From a virus, in the IMG/VR virus record IMGVR_UViG_3300021478_000103, positions 1-26,218 of that record: a stretch of 26,218 nt of DNA, one strand, 5' to 3'. The translations under genes and the position numbers were made by a program. Positions 14,153 through 23,113 of the stretch are shown here, one piece after another. How positions within the stretch are numbered: the stretch's first letter is position 1; the number at the start of each line of letters is the position of its first letter. Below the pieces are notes generated by a model, which worked only from the letters and a program-made list of their open reading frames with translations, was not told the DNA's origin and searched no databases.

Positions 14153-15328
14153 ATGTCTCTGAAAATTGGAACCGCGACCGACTACGCCGATCTGCTGAAT
14201 ACGCTCGACACGTTTCTGACGGCGACCGGCATGGCGCTCACGCCAGCTTTTGTTGGCACGGGGAACGGCACGATCGCTGCGCTCGGCGGATCCGCCGGCG
14301 TCGCCGAAACGATCACCGTCACGTTCACCGACGCGACGCATTTCGGTGTGGTGGGATCTGTCTCCGGCTCGCTCGGTACCGGCACCGTCGGTACGGCGTT
14401 CACTTCGACAAAAGCGAATTTGACCATCACCGCCGGCGGGACGGCGTTCGTCTCTGGCGATATGTTCACGTTTGCCGTGTGCCCACCGTGGACTTCGCTC
14501 CGGCGCGTGGCCGGCTCGGAGATGATCTGGCAAGCTCCGGGGAACGGCGGCCTCAATCAGATCATCGTCGGCGCCAAGACTTTCGCGGATGTCCCCACCG
14601 ATTACTACAACTGGCGGCTCGGCGGATTCAGCTCGTACAACTCCGCTGCAGCTTTCAACGCGCAGCCAGGCTACGTCGGCGGCGCGGCGCAGGCTCACTC
14701 TTCGCCAGTGCTCACGCTCTGGAACTCCTCCATTCCGTACTGGATTGTCGCGAACGGCCGGCGCGTGATCGTCGTCGCCAAGGTCTCGACGGTGTACGTC
14801 ACGGCCTATGTGGGTTTCCTGGCCAGTTACATGGCTCCGGGGTCTTTCCCCTACCCGCTCATCGTCGGAGGAAACCTCGCGTTCTATACCGAGCCAGTGA
14901 CGACGAGTCCGTCGTGGCGCTGGAGTTACACGGGGGGCGAGATGCGGAACTTCGCAATCCCCTACGCGGTCCAGATAGGGCCGGAGGACGTGAGCACTCT
15001 TAAGCTTCGGCTCGCTTCGGGATCTTGGCGAGGGTTCGATATCAGTCCGTCCGAGGCGGCCTACGGGCAAGTGTGGCCGTTCGCGTATGTCGACCAGGCC
15101 GCTCTCTGCGACTGGCGGCCAAATCTTGACGGCGGATACCCGCTGCTCCCCGTCGTTCTATTCGACAACACTCCGAACGTGTACGGCGAACTCGACGGTG
15201 TCCACGCGACGAGCGGATTCTCCCAAGGGTCCGAGAACACCGTCACCGTCAAAGGGATTCCGTACCTCGTGGTGCAGAACGTCTTCCGCAACACGAAGGC
15301 GGACTTTTTCGCGGTGCGCCTGAGTTAG
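14153..15328 (+). CDS. tail protein with inserted beta domain
   Basis: 391 residues. The ATG abuts the tape measure TAG. Residues 1-30 are a helix (DYADLLNTLDTFLTATGMAL). Residues about 36-109 form a beta module (GNGTIAALGG, FGVVGSVSGSLGTG, LTITAGGTAFVSGDMFTFAV) that recurs in the tip protein at 18882. The remainder has WYIVANGRRV-like strands (PYWIVANGRRVIVVAKVSTV) and a C-terminal SENTVTVKGIPYLVVQNVFR. Proteins of this size and order follow the tape measure in many siphoviruses, where distal tail and tip proteins lie. The exact role is unknown. Its C-terminus resembles that of the next gene. Confidence 0.6.
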   Translation: MSLKIGTATDYADLLNTLDTFLTATGMALTPAFVGTGNGTIAALGGSAGVAETITVTFTDATHFGVVGSVSGSLGTGTVGTAFTSTKANLTITAGGTAFVSGDMFTFAVCPPWTSLRRVAGSEMIWQAPGNGGLNQIIVGAKTFADVPTDYYNWRLGGFSSYNSAAAFNAQPGYVGGAAQAHSSPVLTLWNSSIPYWIVANGRRVIVVAKVSTVYVTAYVGFLASYMAPGSFPYPLIVGGNLAFYTEPVTTSPSWRWSYTGGEMRNFAIPYAVQIGPEDVSTLKLRLASGSWRGFDISPSEAAYGQVWPFAYVDQAALCDWRPNLDGGYPLLPVVLFDNTPNVYGELDGVHATSGFSQGSENTVTVKGIPYLVVQNVFRNTKADFFAVRLS

Positions 15329-15338
15329 GGGGAGATCC

Positions 15339-16331
15339 ATGAGCTATCAAACCGGCAGCGCGAGCTCCTCAACCGATCTGGTGAAGCAGATCGTGACCTG
15401 GCTCGTGAGTCTCGGTTGGACGCAGGACCGCAGCGCGGTCGAAGGCGCCGGCTGGACCGCCTCGCTTCACCACAATGCGAACTACGTACATCTCCGCGCC
15501 GGAGAGAATGAAGCCGGGCCGTGGCATGTGGTGGGGAACCCGGTTCTGCATTACAGCGTCCAGATGTACACAGGCACGGCGTTCGACGGTACCCAGCCAT
15601 TCAACAATCAGGCCGGCGGTCCACTCGGGAGTTCCACGTTCCCTGTCGGCGTAGGCGCGCAGCTCACTCCGGGTCCGTTCCCTAACTATTATTTTTTTGC
15701 GGACTCGACCGCCGACAACATCGTCGTGGTCATCGAGAAGACTCCTGGTCTCTACGTTCACATCGGATGGGGGCTCTCGATTCAGAAGGAGGGAAGCTAC
15801 ACGGGAGGTCCTTATTTTTTTGGCTCGTGCGCTGGCTACTGGACGTACGTGGCGGCCGGAGCGAACACTCCGGGATTCACGATCAGCTCCGATTCTCCTG
15901 GCGTGAACCAGGACGGTATCGGTGGAGGTGTCGCGTTCGTTCGCGTCGACGTGGACTCCTGGACTGGAAAATGGATAGGCATCCACGGCGTCGACTCCGC
16001 GGATGCGGGATACACAGGAAAGGCCGGCGACACTTCGGTTCGCGGCAAGAACACTGCCATGAAGCCTAACTTCCCGGTCTACGCCTCGAGCGCCGGGAGC
16101 AATCAGTTTCAGTACGAGCAAACCAGCGAGCAGGACGGCCGCGCGAACCTGCTCCCGATCATCTTGTGGGCGTTGCGCGACGGCACAACCACGGGCTACT
16201 CGATGCTCGGGACGGTGCCGAATGTTTTTTCGACGAACGCCGTGGGAAACGGGTTCTCCAACGCCGATGAATACGTGCTCGGCGGGACCACGTACAAGAT
16301 CTTCCCGAACTTCGCAGTCGTGAAGCAGTAG
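15339..16331 (+). CDS. tail-associated protein, likely paralogue of the preceding gene
   Basis: 330 residues with a strong GGGGGAG Shine-Dalgarno. It opens with a helix containing TDLVKQIVTWLVSLGWTQDR and then beta-rich segments (GWTASLHHNANYVHLRAGEN, NIVVVIEKTPGLYVHIGWGL). The C-terminal stretch (VPNVFSTNAVGNGFSNADEY, then GGTTYKIFPNFAVVKQ) parallels the PNVYGELDGVHATSGFS, GIPYLVVQNVF end of the preceding protein. It is probably a tail-tip structural protein. No enzymatic motif is visible. Confidence 0.6.
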   Translation: MSYQTGSASSSTDLVKQIVTWLVSLGWTQDRSAVEGAGWTASLHHNANYVHLRAGENEAGPWHVVGNPVLHYSVQMYTGTAFDGTQPFNNQAGGPLGSSTFPVGVGAQLTPGPFPNYYFFADSTADNIVVVIEKTPGLYVHIGWGLSIQKEGSYTGGPYFFGSCAGYWTYVAAGANTPGFTISSDSPGVNQDGIGGGVAFVRVDVDSWTGKWIGIHGVDSADAGYTGKAGDTSVRGKNTAMKPNFPVYASSAGSNQFQYEQTSEQDGRANLLPIILWALRDGTTTGYSMLGTVPNVFSTNAVGNGFSNADEYVLGGTTYKIFPNFAVVKQ

Positions 16332-16338
16332 GAGTCCG

Positions 16339-18051
16339 ATGGCCGATTTCGCAGGACAGAAGGTTTCATTTCCCGGCGGGCTGGATCCGACGAACCGTTC
16401 GTCGGACATCACCGCGGCGGTGTTCGCCGGCGCTCTCACATTGAGTCTGGGATCTTACCCGCTGGCTGCGAGCGCCGGTGTCCGGCAGCCAGCCGTTTCC
16501 ATCGCGCATCACGATCACGCCGGCCAGCGTGTCGAAACGTTCGGCGGGCAGCTCTTCGAGAAGGTCATCGTCATTCCGGGCGTGAAGGCGCTAGGGTTCG
16601 TTCTCTCGGCGACGCAGTTCCCAGTCGAGGTGTGGAACACTTTCCGCGATTCGGATCAGACCCTCGAATCCATCACCATCACCGGCGCCGGCGGTCTCAC
16701 GCTCGCAGACACCCACGGCGAGCCGCTGATCTTCGCGGCGCTCGACTCCTACATCTACCAGGCGACTGTCCCGAGCGTGGGACCAGCACAAATCAGCGAG
16801 GACCTGGTCTTCGTTTTTCTCAGCGGCATGGTCGCTGACCTTCGAGTAACAGGCGCTCGCATCGTACTCTTCTCGATCGCGCCAGAGTGGGGCGAGGGGA
16901 TGGAGGAGACGGTCGAGTACTTCACGGACGTGCTCCGCTCCTATTCGGACAACGAGCAGCGGCGGGCACTGCGTCAACTGCCGCGGCGCGCGATGCGCTA
17001 CCGCGCACTCACGCTCAACGCGCGCGACGCTGCCGGCATGGAGTCGCTCATCTGGGGCTGGCAGAACCAGCCGTTTGGCGTCCCCTGGTGGCCGGACGCG
17101 CAGCCGCTGCTCTCCGACGTCCCGGCCGGAACGTTTGTAATCCCCGTGTCCACGGCGGACCGCCAGTTCGCCGCGGGCGGTCTTGCGGCGATCTGGGTCG
17201 ACGAGTTCACGTTCGAGGCGCTGTCCATTCTGAGCGTGGCTACTAATTCGCTGACGGTCTCTTCTCCGACACTGTTCGCATGGAAGGGCGGACCGCAGAC
17301 GCGCGTCATTCCGGTCTTTCTCTGCCGGCTGCCGTCCGCGGTCGACGTCTCGAGGCAAAGCAGCGAAATCGACCAGGTGGACTTGAACTTCATCGGCGAG
17401 GCCGGCCAGCCGGCGCCGGCTCCGGCGACCTCGCCGACGCAGTTCAAAGGCTTTGACGTCCTTGAGATCCCGCCGAATTGGGCGAAGTCGCCGCTCAAGC
17501 GAAGCTATAAGCGGTCGATGGTGACCATCGATCCGAAAGTCGGGCCGATTCAAGTCATCGACAAAGGCGGCACGGCGCTCGTGGGCCAGGAGTTCCCCTG
17601 GTGGCTGGACACTCATCCGACGGTCACCGCGTTCCGCGCGTTCATTCTCCGGCGGTTCGGGCAGCTCATTCCGTTCTGGATTCCGACGTGGGACCAGGAC
17701 CTGGTGCTAGCTCAGGACGTCTCATCGACGGACACGGGCATCAAGATCCGATCGGAGTTTTACTCGCGATTTTTCTTTCCCTCGGAGGCACGGCGTTTCA
17801 TCGCCTTCATTCCTATGGATGGTTCCGGGAACGTGTACGGAAAAATCACCGGCGCCGTCGACAACGGCGACGGCACCGAGACTCTCACGCTCGAGGCGCT
17901 AACGGGGAAGATCTTCCCGGCCGCCAGCACCATGGTCTCGTTTCTCACCCTCGTGCGGCTCGAGGCCGACCGCGTGTCGATCAAGTGGGATAGCGCGGAC
18001 CATGCCGAGGCGCTGCTCGCGCTGCAGGAAGTTCCGCGGGAGGTCCCGTGA
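16339..18051 (+). CDS. large tail-tip structural protein
   Basis: 570 residues after a good AGGAG. The sequence is beta-rich with aromatic patches: WGWQNQPFGVPWWPDAQPLL near the middle, YKRSMVTIDPKVGPIQVIDK and FPWWLDTHPTVTAFRAFILR in the C-terminal third, followed by FIPMDGSGNVYGKITG. The pattern of repeated short sandwich domains and its position directly before a BR0599-type protein fit distal tail or tip proteins of non-contractile tails. The call is by synteny and composition. The stop overlaps the next GTG by four bases. Confidence 0.6.
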   Translation: MADFAGQKVSFPGGLDPTNRSSDITAAVFAGALTLSLGSYPLAASAGVRQPAVSIAHHDHAGQRVETFGGQLFEKVIVIPGVKALGFVLSATQFPVEVWNTFRDSDQTLESITITGAGGLTLADTHGEPLIFAALDSYIYQATVPSVGPAQISEDLVFVFLSGMVADLRVTGARIVLFSIAPEWGEGMEETVEYFTDVLRSYSDNEQRRALRQLPRRAMRYRALTLNARDAAGMESLIWGWQNQPFGVPWWPDAQPLLSDVPAGTFVIPVSTADRQFAAGGLAAIWVDEFTFEALSILSVATNSLTVSSPTLFAWKGGPQTRVIPVFLCRLPSAVDVSRQSSEIDQVDLNFIGEAGQPAPAPATSPTQFKGFDVLEIPPNWAKSPLKRSYKRSMVTIDPKVGPIQVIDKGGTALVGQEFPWWLDTHPTVTAFRAFILRRFGQLIPFWIPTWDQDLVLAQDVSSTDTGIKIRSEFYSRFFFPSEARRFIAFIPMDGSGNVYGKITGAVDNGDGTETLTLEALTGKIFPAASTMVSFLTLVRLEADRVSIKWDSADHAEALLALQEVPREVP

Positions 18052-18845
18052 GTTTCGACGCTCTCGAGCAATCCGGGTCCGGCGCGCAACCCTACGAGCT
18101 CTATCTCTTCCAGGGCACGGGAATTTCGTTCGCGCTCACGAGCGCCGAGAATCCGATCACCTACTTGGGCGAATTGTACGCGCCGTCGACGATCTCGCGC
18201 ACCGGCGTCGAGCAGTCGAACGAAGTCGTCTCTGGTCAGATCAAAGTCTTTATTCCGAAGGACCACCCGCTCGCCAGGCTGCTCATCCCCTACCTGCCAT
18301 CATCGCCGATCGCCATCACGGTCTTCGGCTCGCACTACGCCGACATCGAGACCGTGGTCCTTTTCACCGGAGCTATCGCCTCGGCGCGTTTCACGGACCA
18401 GTGCGAGCTCACCTGCAACTCCGCGCAGTACCTGCTGCAGCGGAAAATTCCGCAGCAGCTCTACCAGGCGCCGTGCTCGCACATCTTCGGCGACGCCGGC
18501 TGTGGCGCGGATCTCTCGGCACACACCTACGTCGGCACGGTCACCGCGATCGATTCGACAGGAACGGTACTGACGATCCCCGCGTTTGCCGCGCTGCCGG
18601 ACACGTTGCAGGCCGGCTACCTGCAAGTCGGCGATGACTTCCGCATGATCGTCGCTCACGCCGGCGCAACGGTGACGCTCATTTCGCCGGTCACAGGCCT
18701 CGAGGCCGGCGCGACCGTGAGCGGGACGGCCGGCTGTGCCTTGACTTTCTCCGCGTGCGCGCATTACGGGCGGACGATCAGTTTTCTCGGGTTCGATCTG
18801 ATTCCGACGGTGAACCCGTTCGATGGCAGCGCGAGCGTAGGGTGA
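18048..18845 (+). CDS. BR0599/DUF2163-type tail protein with four conserved cysteines, gpL-like
   Basis: 265 residues starting at GTG 18048 (GTGA overlap). The C-terminal half contains C143 (APCSHIFGDAGCG), C152, C230 and C237 (GCALTFSACAHYG), followed by FLGFDLIPTVNPF. This is the cysteine layout of the phage BR0599/DUF2163 family. Lambda gpL, the functional counterpart, binds a 4Fe-4S cluster with conserved cysteines, so a metal site is plausible here. The N-terminal half (residues 15-115) has the DUF2163-like strand order. It links the distal tail to the tip fibre protein encoded just downstream. Confidence 0.75.
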   Translation: MSFDALEQSGSGAQPYELYLFQGTGISFALTSAENPITYLGELYAPSTISRTGVEQSNEVVSGQIKVFIPKDHPLARLLIPYLPSSPIAITVFGSHYADIETVVLFTGAIASARFTDQCELTCNSAQYLLQRKIPQQLYQAPCSHIFGDAGCGADLSAHTYVGTVTAIDSTGTVLTIPAFAALPDTLQAGYLQVGDDFRMIVAHAGATVTLISPVTGLEAGATVSGTAGCALTFSACAHYGRTISFLGFDLIPTVNPFDGSASVG

Positions 18846-18881
18846 GCTCGCTGAATGTGAGGTGACGTCTTCTTCTGGCTC

Positions 18882-21728
18882 TTGCTGCTGCTCTTCGTCG
18901 CGACGACCGTGGTGGGTGTCTTGCTGTCCCCGCATCCCGTGGGGCCGCAGCCATCGGCGCTCGGGGACTTCTCCGTTCCGACGGCCGAAGAAGGCCGCGC
19001 GATCCCCGTGGTCTTCGGCACCTGCATGATCAAGGGAGGGAACACGGTCTGGTGGGGAGATCTCCGGTCCTGGGCCATAAAGACCGGCGGCGGAATCCTC
19101 GCGTTAGGGCGGACGCAAATCAGCGGCTACGAGTATTTTCTCGGATGCCAGTTCATGCTGTGCCACGGGCCGGTCGACGCGCTCGTGGACATTCAGGCGG
19201 ACGTTAAGAGCATTCCGAAAACCACCGCGGTCATCACCAACGGCGCCGGGAGCGAGAACTACATCCAGGTCACCGCGGCCGGCATAAATCTTTTTGGCGG
19301 TACCGCTCCGGGCGGCGGCGGCGGCATCTCCGGGATCATCAATTTTTACCGCGGCCTCGAAACGCAGCAGCCGGACGACTATCTCAGCGCGAAGCAGAAC
19401 CGCATCGTCACCGACCAGTCGGGAATCGGCAGCGACTTCCACGGCGTAGGGAACGGCACGATCACTTCGCTCTCCGCCGGCAGCAGCGCGCTCGACGAAA
19501 CGTTCACTATCACCGCCATCGGCATCGACGCGAACCCGCTGCACGGTACGTTCCAGAAAATGAAGTTTTCCGTGGTGGGCTCCGTCTCCGGCTCGCAGAG
19601 CAACAGCACGGAAAACAGCGATGCATCTTTTGGATGCTGGGCGGACCAGGCCTTTTCCTGCAACCGGATTAACGTCCTCATCGCGACAGGCTCGACGCAG
19701 TTCGCCCCGGGGGACCAGTTCGTCATCGTGACGCAGCACTCGCACGTCGCGTCCGCGTACCGCGGGAAGTGCTACGCGGTCTTCAAGCAGCTTTATGTGG
19801 GGACCTCGAACTACCTGAAGCCGCTCGCGTTCGTTGTGCGGCGTTGTCCCGATCCGCTTTCTCAAGGGCCGAGCATCGCCAACATCGCCGGCGACGCGAA
19901 CCCGGCGCTCGCCGTCTACGAGGCGCTCACGAACGTCGACTACGGTCTCGGCATTCCGACGGTGCGGATGAACGCAGCAAGTTTTGAAGCCGCGGCGGTC
20001 ACCCTGGCTGCCGAGGGCCTCGGCATATCGATGCAGTTCGACACGCAGGCTACGGCGGACCAGCTCGTCGGCGAGATCCTCCGGCATTGCGATGGCCTGA
20101 TTTACACGGACCCGGCGACGGGCCTCTTCACCATCGTGCTCGCGCGCGGCGGCTACGATCCGTCGACTCTGCCGCTCTTGACCGTCGACAACGTACTGGC
20201 GACGCCGGACTTTTCGCGTGGCTCGTGGAGCGAGACGAGCAACGTGCTCAACGTTCGCTATACCTCGCGCGAGGCGAACTTCAATGACCGGACGATCCGC
20301 GCCTACGACCCGGCGAATATCTCAGTCACCGGAGAGGTCCGTCCACAAATTATCGACTTCAAGGGACTGAGCTCCGAGGCCGCAGCGGGCCTCGTGGCGA
20401 TGCGCGTTCTGAAGACGCTGACGTATCCCCTGGCGAAGATCAAGTTGGTGGCGAACCGCACCGCCTGGCAGTTCCGGCCTGGTGGGGTCTTCAGGTTCAC
20501 TTGGATTCCTCTCGGCGTCGAGAACCAGGTGTTTCGCATCACGCGCATCAGCTATGGCGAGCTCACCGACGGGAAGATCAGCATCGACGCCGTCGAGGAC
20601 ATCTTCGGAATTAACAGCGTGGCGTTCGTCGCTCCGCCGGCGTCTGGTTGGGTGAACCCGGCCGGCGCCGCCACTCCATGTTCGGCCGAGCAGCTCGTGG
20701 AACTTCCGTACCTGCTCGTCGAGAGCGCATCGCTCCCGCTCGGCATTTATGCGCTCGCGATGGCCGCGCGCGATCCCGCGCTTCCTGAGAAGTCTTTCGA
20801 GATCTGGAACAAGTCCGGGACCGGGTTCACCGACTCCGGGATTCTGTCGGAGTTCTGTCCCGTCGGGGTACTCAATGCCGCGTATGCCGCCGGCGGGCCG
20901 GCGTTCGATTCCACCGGGTTCGTTCTCTCTGCAGCCAGCGGCGTCGACCTCGACTCGCTCGCAGCCGCGGCGCCGGCCGACTTCCTGGCTGGCAAGAATC
21001 TCTGCATGATCGATAACGAGATCCTGGCGTGGACCACGCCGACGCTCAATCTCGACGGCACCCACTCCATCGCCGGCGTCGCGCGCGGCCTGCTCGACAC
21101 CGTCCCCGCGGACCACGCGTTTGGCGCTAAGGTGTTTTTCTTCTCGCTCGGCGCGAACGTGACGCAAACGACGCCTTATGTCGCGGATCTCACCGTGACG
21201 GCGCGCTTCACTCCGAACACCTCCGTCGACCAGCTGGCAGTCTCCGCGGCGTCCGACGTGACGCTCGCCACGGCCTCGAGGCACGCCAGGCCGTATCCGC
21301 CAGGGAACATCAGCGTGAACGGGCACGCCTACGGAGTTCGGCCAGCAACGGTCGCCGGAGATCTCACCGTCACATGGAGCTCGAGGAACCGGCTCACGCA
21401 GGCGCTCACTGTTCAGCAGGACGCGGCCGACGTCGCCGGCGAGCTCGGGCAATTCTTCACCGTGCAGAAGAAGATCGCCGGCGTCGCCGTCGGAGCTCCG
21501 GTCAATGTGGACGCGGCCGAGGCCTTCACCTACACCGCGGTGCAGCGCGGCATCGACGATGCCGACTTCACGAAGCTCACGACTCTCGAGATCCGTTCGA
21601 ACGTCGGCGTGCTCGCTAGCTATTTCCCGCAGGTGGTGTCGACAAAGATGTTCGGGCCCGCCACGACACTACCGTCGCCCGGGCGCTATGAATTCAGCGC
21701 GATCGCAGTCGGAGGCCTGCTGCTCTGA
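18882..21728 (+). CDS. tail tip/host-specificity protein, J-like
   Basis: 948 residues from TTG 18882, the only usual start codon in frame before the hydrophobic segment. The N-terminus has a membrane-like stretch (LLLLFVATTVVGVLL). It is followed by RAIPVVFGTCMIKGGNTVWW and FMLCHGPVDALVDIQADVK, typical of tip attachment proteins. Residues about 187-285 are a beta insert shared with the gene at 14153. Later come VYEALTNVDYGLGIPTVRMN, GEILRHCDGLIYTDPATGLF and TAWQFRPGGVFRFTWIPL, the central tip domain of gpJ/GTA-like proteins. The last 250 residues look like fibronectin or fibre modules. The true start is uncertain: the frame immediately upstream holds TGA at 18852-18854 and 18858-18860, and a Shine-Dalgarno-like GAGGTGA lies about 16 bases from the TTG. 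Confidence 0.82.
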   Translation: MLLLFVATTVVGVLLSPHPVGPQPSALGDFSVPTAEEGRAIPVVFGTCMIKGGNTVWWGDLRSWAIKTGGGILALGRTQISGYEYFLGCQFMLCHGPVDALVDIQADVKSIPKTTAVITNGAGSENYIQVTAAGINLFGGTAPGGGGGISGIINFYRGLETQQPDDYLSAKQNRIVTDQSGIGSDFHGVGNGTITSLSAGSSALDETFTITAIGIDANPLHGTFQKMKFSVVGSVSGSQSNSTENSDASFGCWADQAFSCNRINVLIATGSTQFAPGDQFVIVTQHSHVASAYRGKCYAVFKQLYVGTSNYLKPLAFVVRRCPDPLSQGPSIANIAGDANPALAVYEALTNVDYGLGIPTVRMNAASFEAAAVTLAAEGLGISMQFDTQATADQLVGEILRHCDGLIYTDPATGLFTIVLARGGYDPSTLPLLTVDNVLATPDFSRGSWSETSNVLNVRYTSREANFNDRTIRAYDPANISVTGEVRPQIIDFKGLSSEAAAGLVAMRVLKTLTYPLAKIKLVANRTAWQFRPGGVFRFTWIPLGVENQVFRITRISYGELTDGKISIDAVEDIFGINSVAFVAPPASGWVNPAGAATPCSAEQLVELPYLLVESASLPLGIYALAMAARDPALPEKSFEIWNKSGTGFTDSGILSEFCPVGVLNAAYAAGGPAFDSTGFVLSAASGVDLDSLAAAAPADFLAGKNLCMIDNEILAWTTPTLNLDGTHSIAGVARGLLDTVPADHAFGAKVFFFSLGANVTQTTPYVADLTVTARFTPNTSVDQLAVSAASDVTLATASRHARPYPPGNISVNGHAYGVRPATVAGDLTVTWSSRNRLTQALTVQQDAADVAGELGQFFTVQKKIAGVAVGAPVNVDAAEAFTYTAVQRGIDDADFTKLTTLEIRSNVGVLASYFPQVVSTKMFGPATTLPSPGRYEFSAIAVGGLLL

Positions 21729-23113
21729 TGGTTTCGTTCGTGCAATCCAAAAGTGCGATGTCCGCGTCCGGGGACGTGGTCTCCGAGACGTTTACTTCGG
21801 CGCTGCTCGGCGGCACCGGGTTGCTCGCGGCGGTGACGTGGATCGATCCCAACAACAACGCGACGCCGTATCCGACGATCATCGTGAACGACACCGCGCA
21901 CGGCGTGTGGACTCCGAGCGTCGCGTCGCGGGCCGGGCTGGGCGCGGACATCCTCACGCAGGTCTTTTTCATTCCCTACTCCAAAATCGGAGCGAACGGC
22001 GCGGTGGTCGCGACGGCCGACGCTCCCGGCCTTATGTTCATCTCAATCCACGAAATCTCCCCGAACGCCGGCGAGATTTTTATCCCCGACCTTTCCGGTA
22101 TCAATTGGGGGATCGGCTGGGACTCGTACTTTTCCTTTCCGTACGGGAATCTCATCAGGACCGCGGGAGGCAGCTCGACGCACAACGTCACGCAGTACGG
22201 GCTGCTGGTGTTCGCGACGCGCTCCGGGAGCATCAACCCGACTTGCTCGGGAATGTCGGCTCGAGAGTACGTGCCGAACACGACGGCCGTCGGAAGTCTC
22301 AACGTTCTCGGCTCGCAGGCGACGTTCGATCTCATCGCAAACTTTTTCAGCGGCGCGTTTCAGGAGACTCCGATCTGGTCTTATCCGTCTTCCATCGTGA
22401 ACGCGGTCATGCTCACGCTCGCGTCGATCCCGGCCGTCGCGGACGCTCCGACGGGCATGGGCGGCGGTGAATATCCCGCAGCCCAAACGGTGACGCTCAC
22501 GCAGGACCAGGGCCTCGATATTCGGTACACCACCGACGGCTCGACGCCCACCTCCGCCTCGACGCTGTACACCGGACCGATCTCCATCACCACCACGACG
22601 ACGGTGAAGGCCATCGCGACGCAGCCGGCGACCGGATGGCCGCCGGGATTCTGGGCGTCGAGCAGCGTGGTGACGGGGGTCTACGACATCTTCACCGGGA
22701 TCTGCCTGAATCCGACGAACGTCATCGACGGAGACGATACGACTTTCGCGACGCTCACTTGCTCCGGTTCGCCAGGGGACGTGGTCGCCGTGAGAGCCAA
22801 CCTGATGAACGGGACGACCGGCGGCACGGGTCACCTCAAAGTGGATTTCGAAGTGACGCAGAACGATCTCGTGGCGCCGTCGCAAACGCTTCCCGCGTGG
22901 AAGGTGAGCGCGTTCATCGGAGGGACCGAGACAGTGCTCGCTTCAGCGATACCCGGCGCCGGAATAGTGGCGAGGAACACCGTTTCGCTGGCAGTTTCGG
23001 CGGGCGTGTCGGCGCCGACGCTGGCGGCGAAGATCTCGGCGATCTGCCAGATTCCGGGAAGCACGGGAGGCGTGCAGTTGAAAGTGTACGGGGCGTATCT
23101 CGTGGAGCCATGA
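21728..23113 (+). CDS. fibre-like adhesin with chitobiase-type C-terminal domain
   Basis: 461 residues starting in a TGATG overlap. Residues 1-230 form a beta-sandwich of the same pattern as the gene at 8404. Residues about 240-320 (GEYPAAQTVTLTQDQGLDIR, YTTDGSTPTSASTLYTGPI, TTVKAIATQP) match the chitobiase/beta-hexosaminidase C-terminal (CHB_HEX_C) repeat, a carbohydrate-protein-associated domain. The final 140 residues contain NVIDGDDTTFATLTC, similar to discoidin-like sugar-binding modules. Located directly after the J-like tip protein, it is a strong candidate for the receptor-binding protein. No enzyme motif is visible. Confidence 0.7.
   Translation: MVSFVQSKSAMSASGDVVSETFTSALLGGTGLLAAVTWIDPNNNATPYPTIIVNDTAHGVWTPSVASRAGLGADILTQVFFIPYSKIGANGAVVATADAPGLMFISIHEISPNAGEIFIPDLSGINWGIGWDSYFSFPYGNLIRTAGGSSTHNVTQYGLLVFATRSGSINPTCSGMSAREYVPNTTAVGSLNVLGSQATFDLIANFFSGAFQETPIWSYPSSIVNAVMLTLASIPAVADAPTGMGGGEYPAAQTVTLTQDQGLDIRYTTDGSTPTSASTLYTGPISITTTTTVKAIATQPATGWPPGFWASSSVVTGVYDIFTGICLNPTNVIDGDDTTFATLTCSGSPGDVVAVRANLMNGTTGGTGHLKVDFEVTQNDLVAPSQTLPAWKVSAFIGGTETVLASAIPGAGIVARNTVSLAVSAGVSAPTLAAKISAICQIPGSTGGVQLKVYGAYLVEP

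Noticed and set aside
13547-15070. 507-codon ORF on the - strand
   Set aside because: It lies opposite the tape measure C-terminus and a tail gene, is rich in Arg/Glu/Asp as expected for a shadow of GC-biased codons, and has no recognisable domain.
20322-21452. 376-codon ORF on the - strand, and similar long ones at 19104-20087, 11642-12691 and 16591-17616
   Set aside because: All are antisense shadows of well supported tail genes with arginine-rich, low-similarity translations and no Shine-Dalgarno context.
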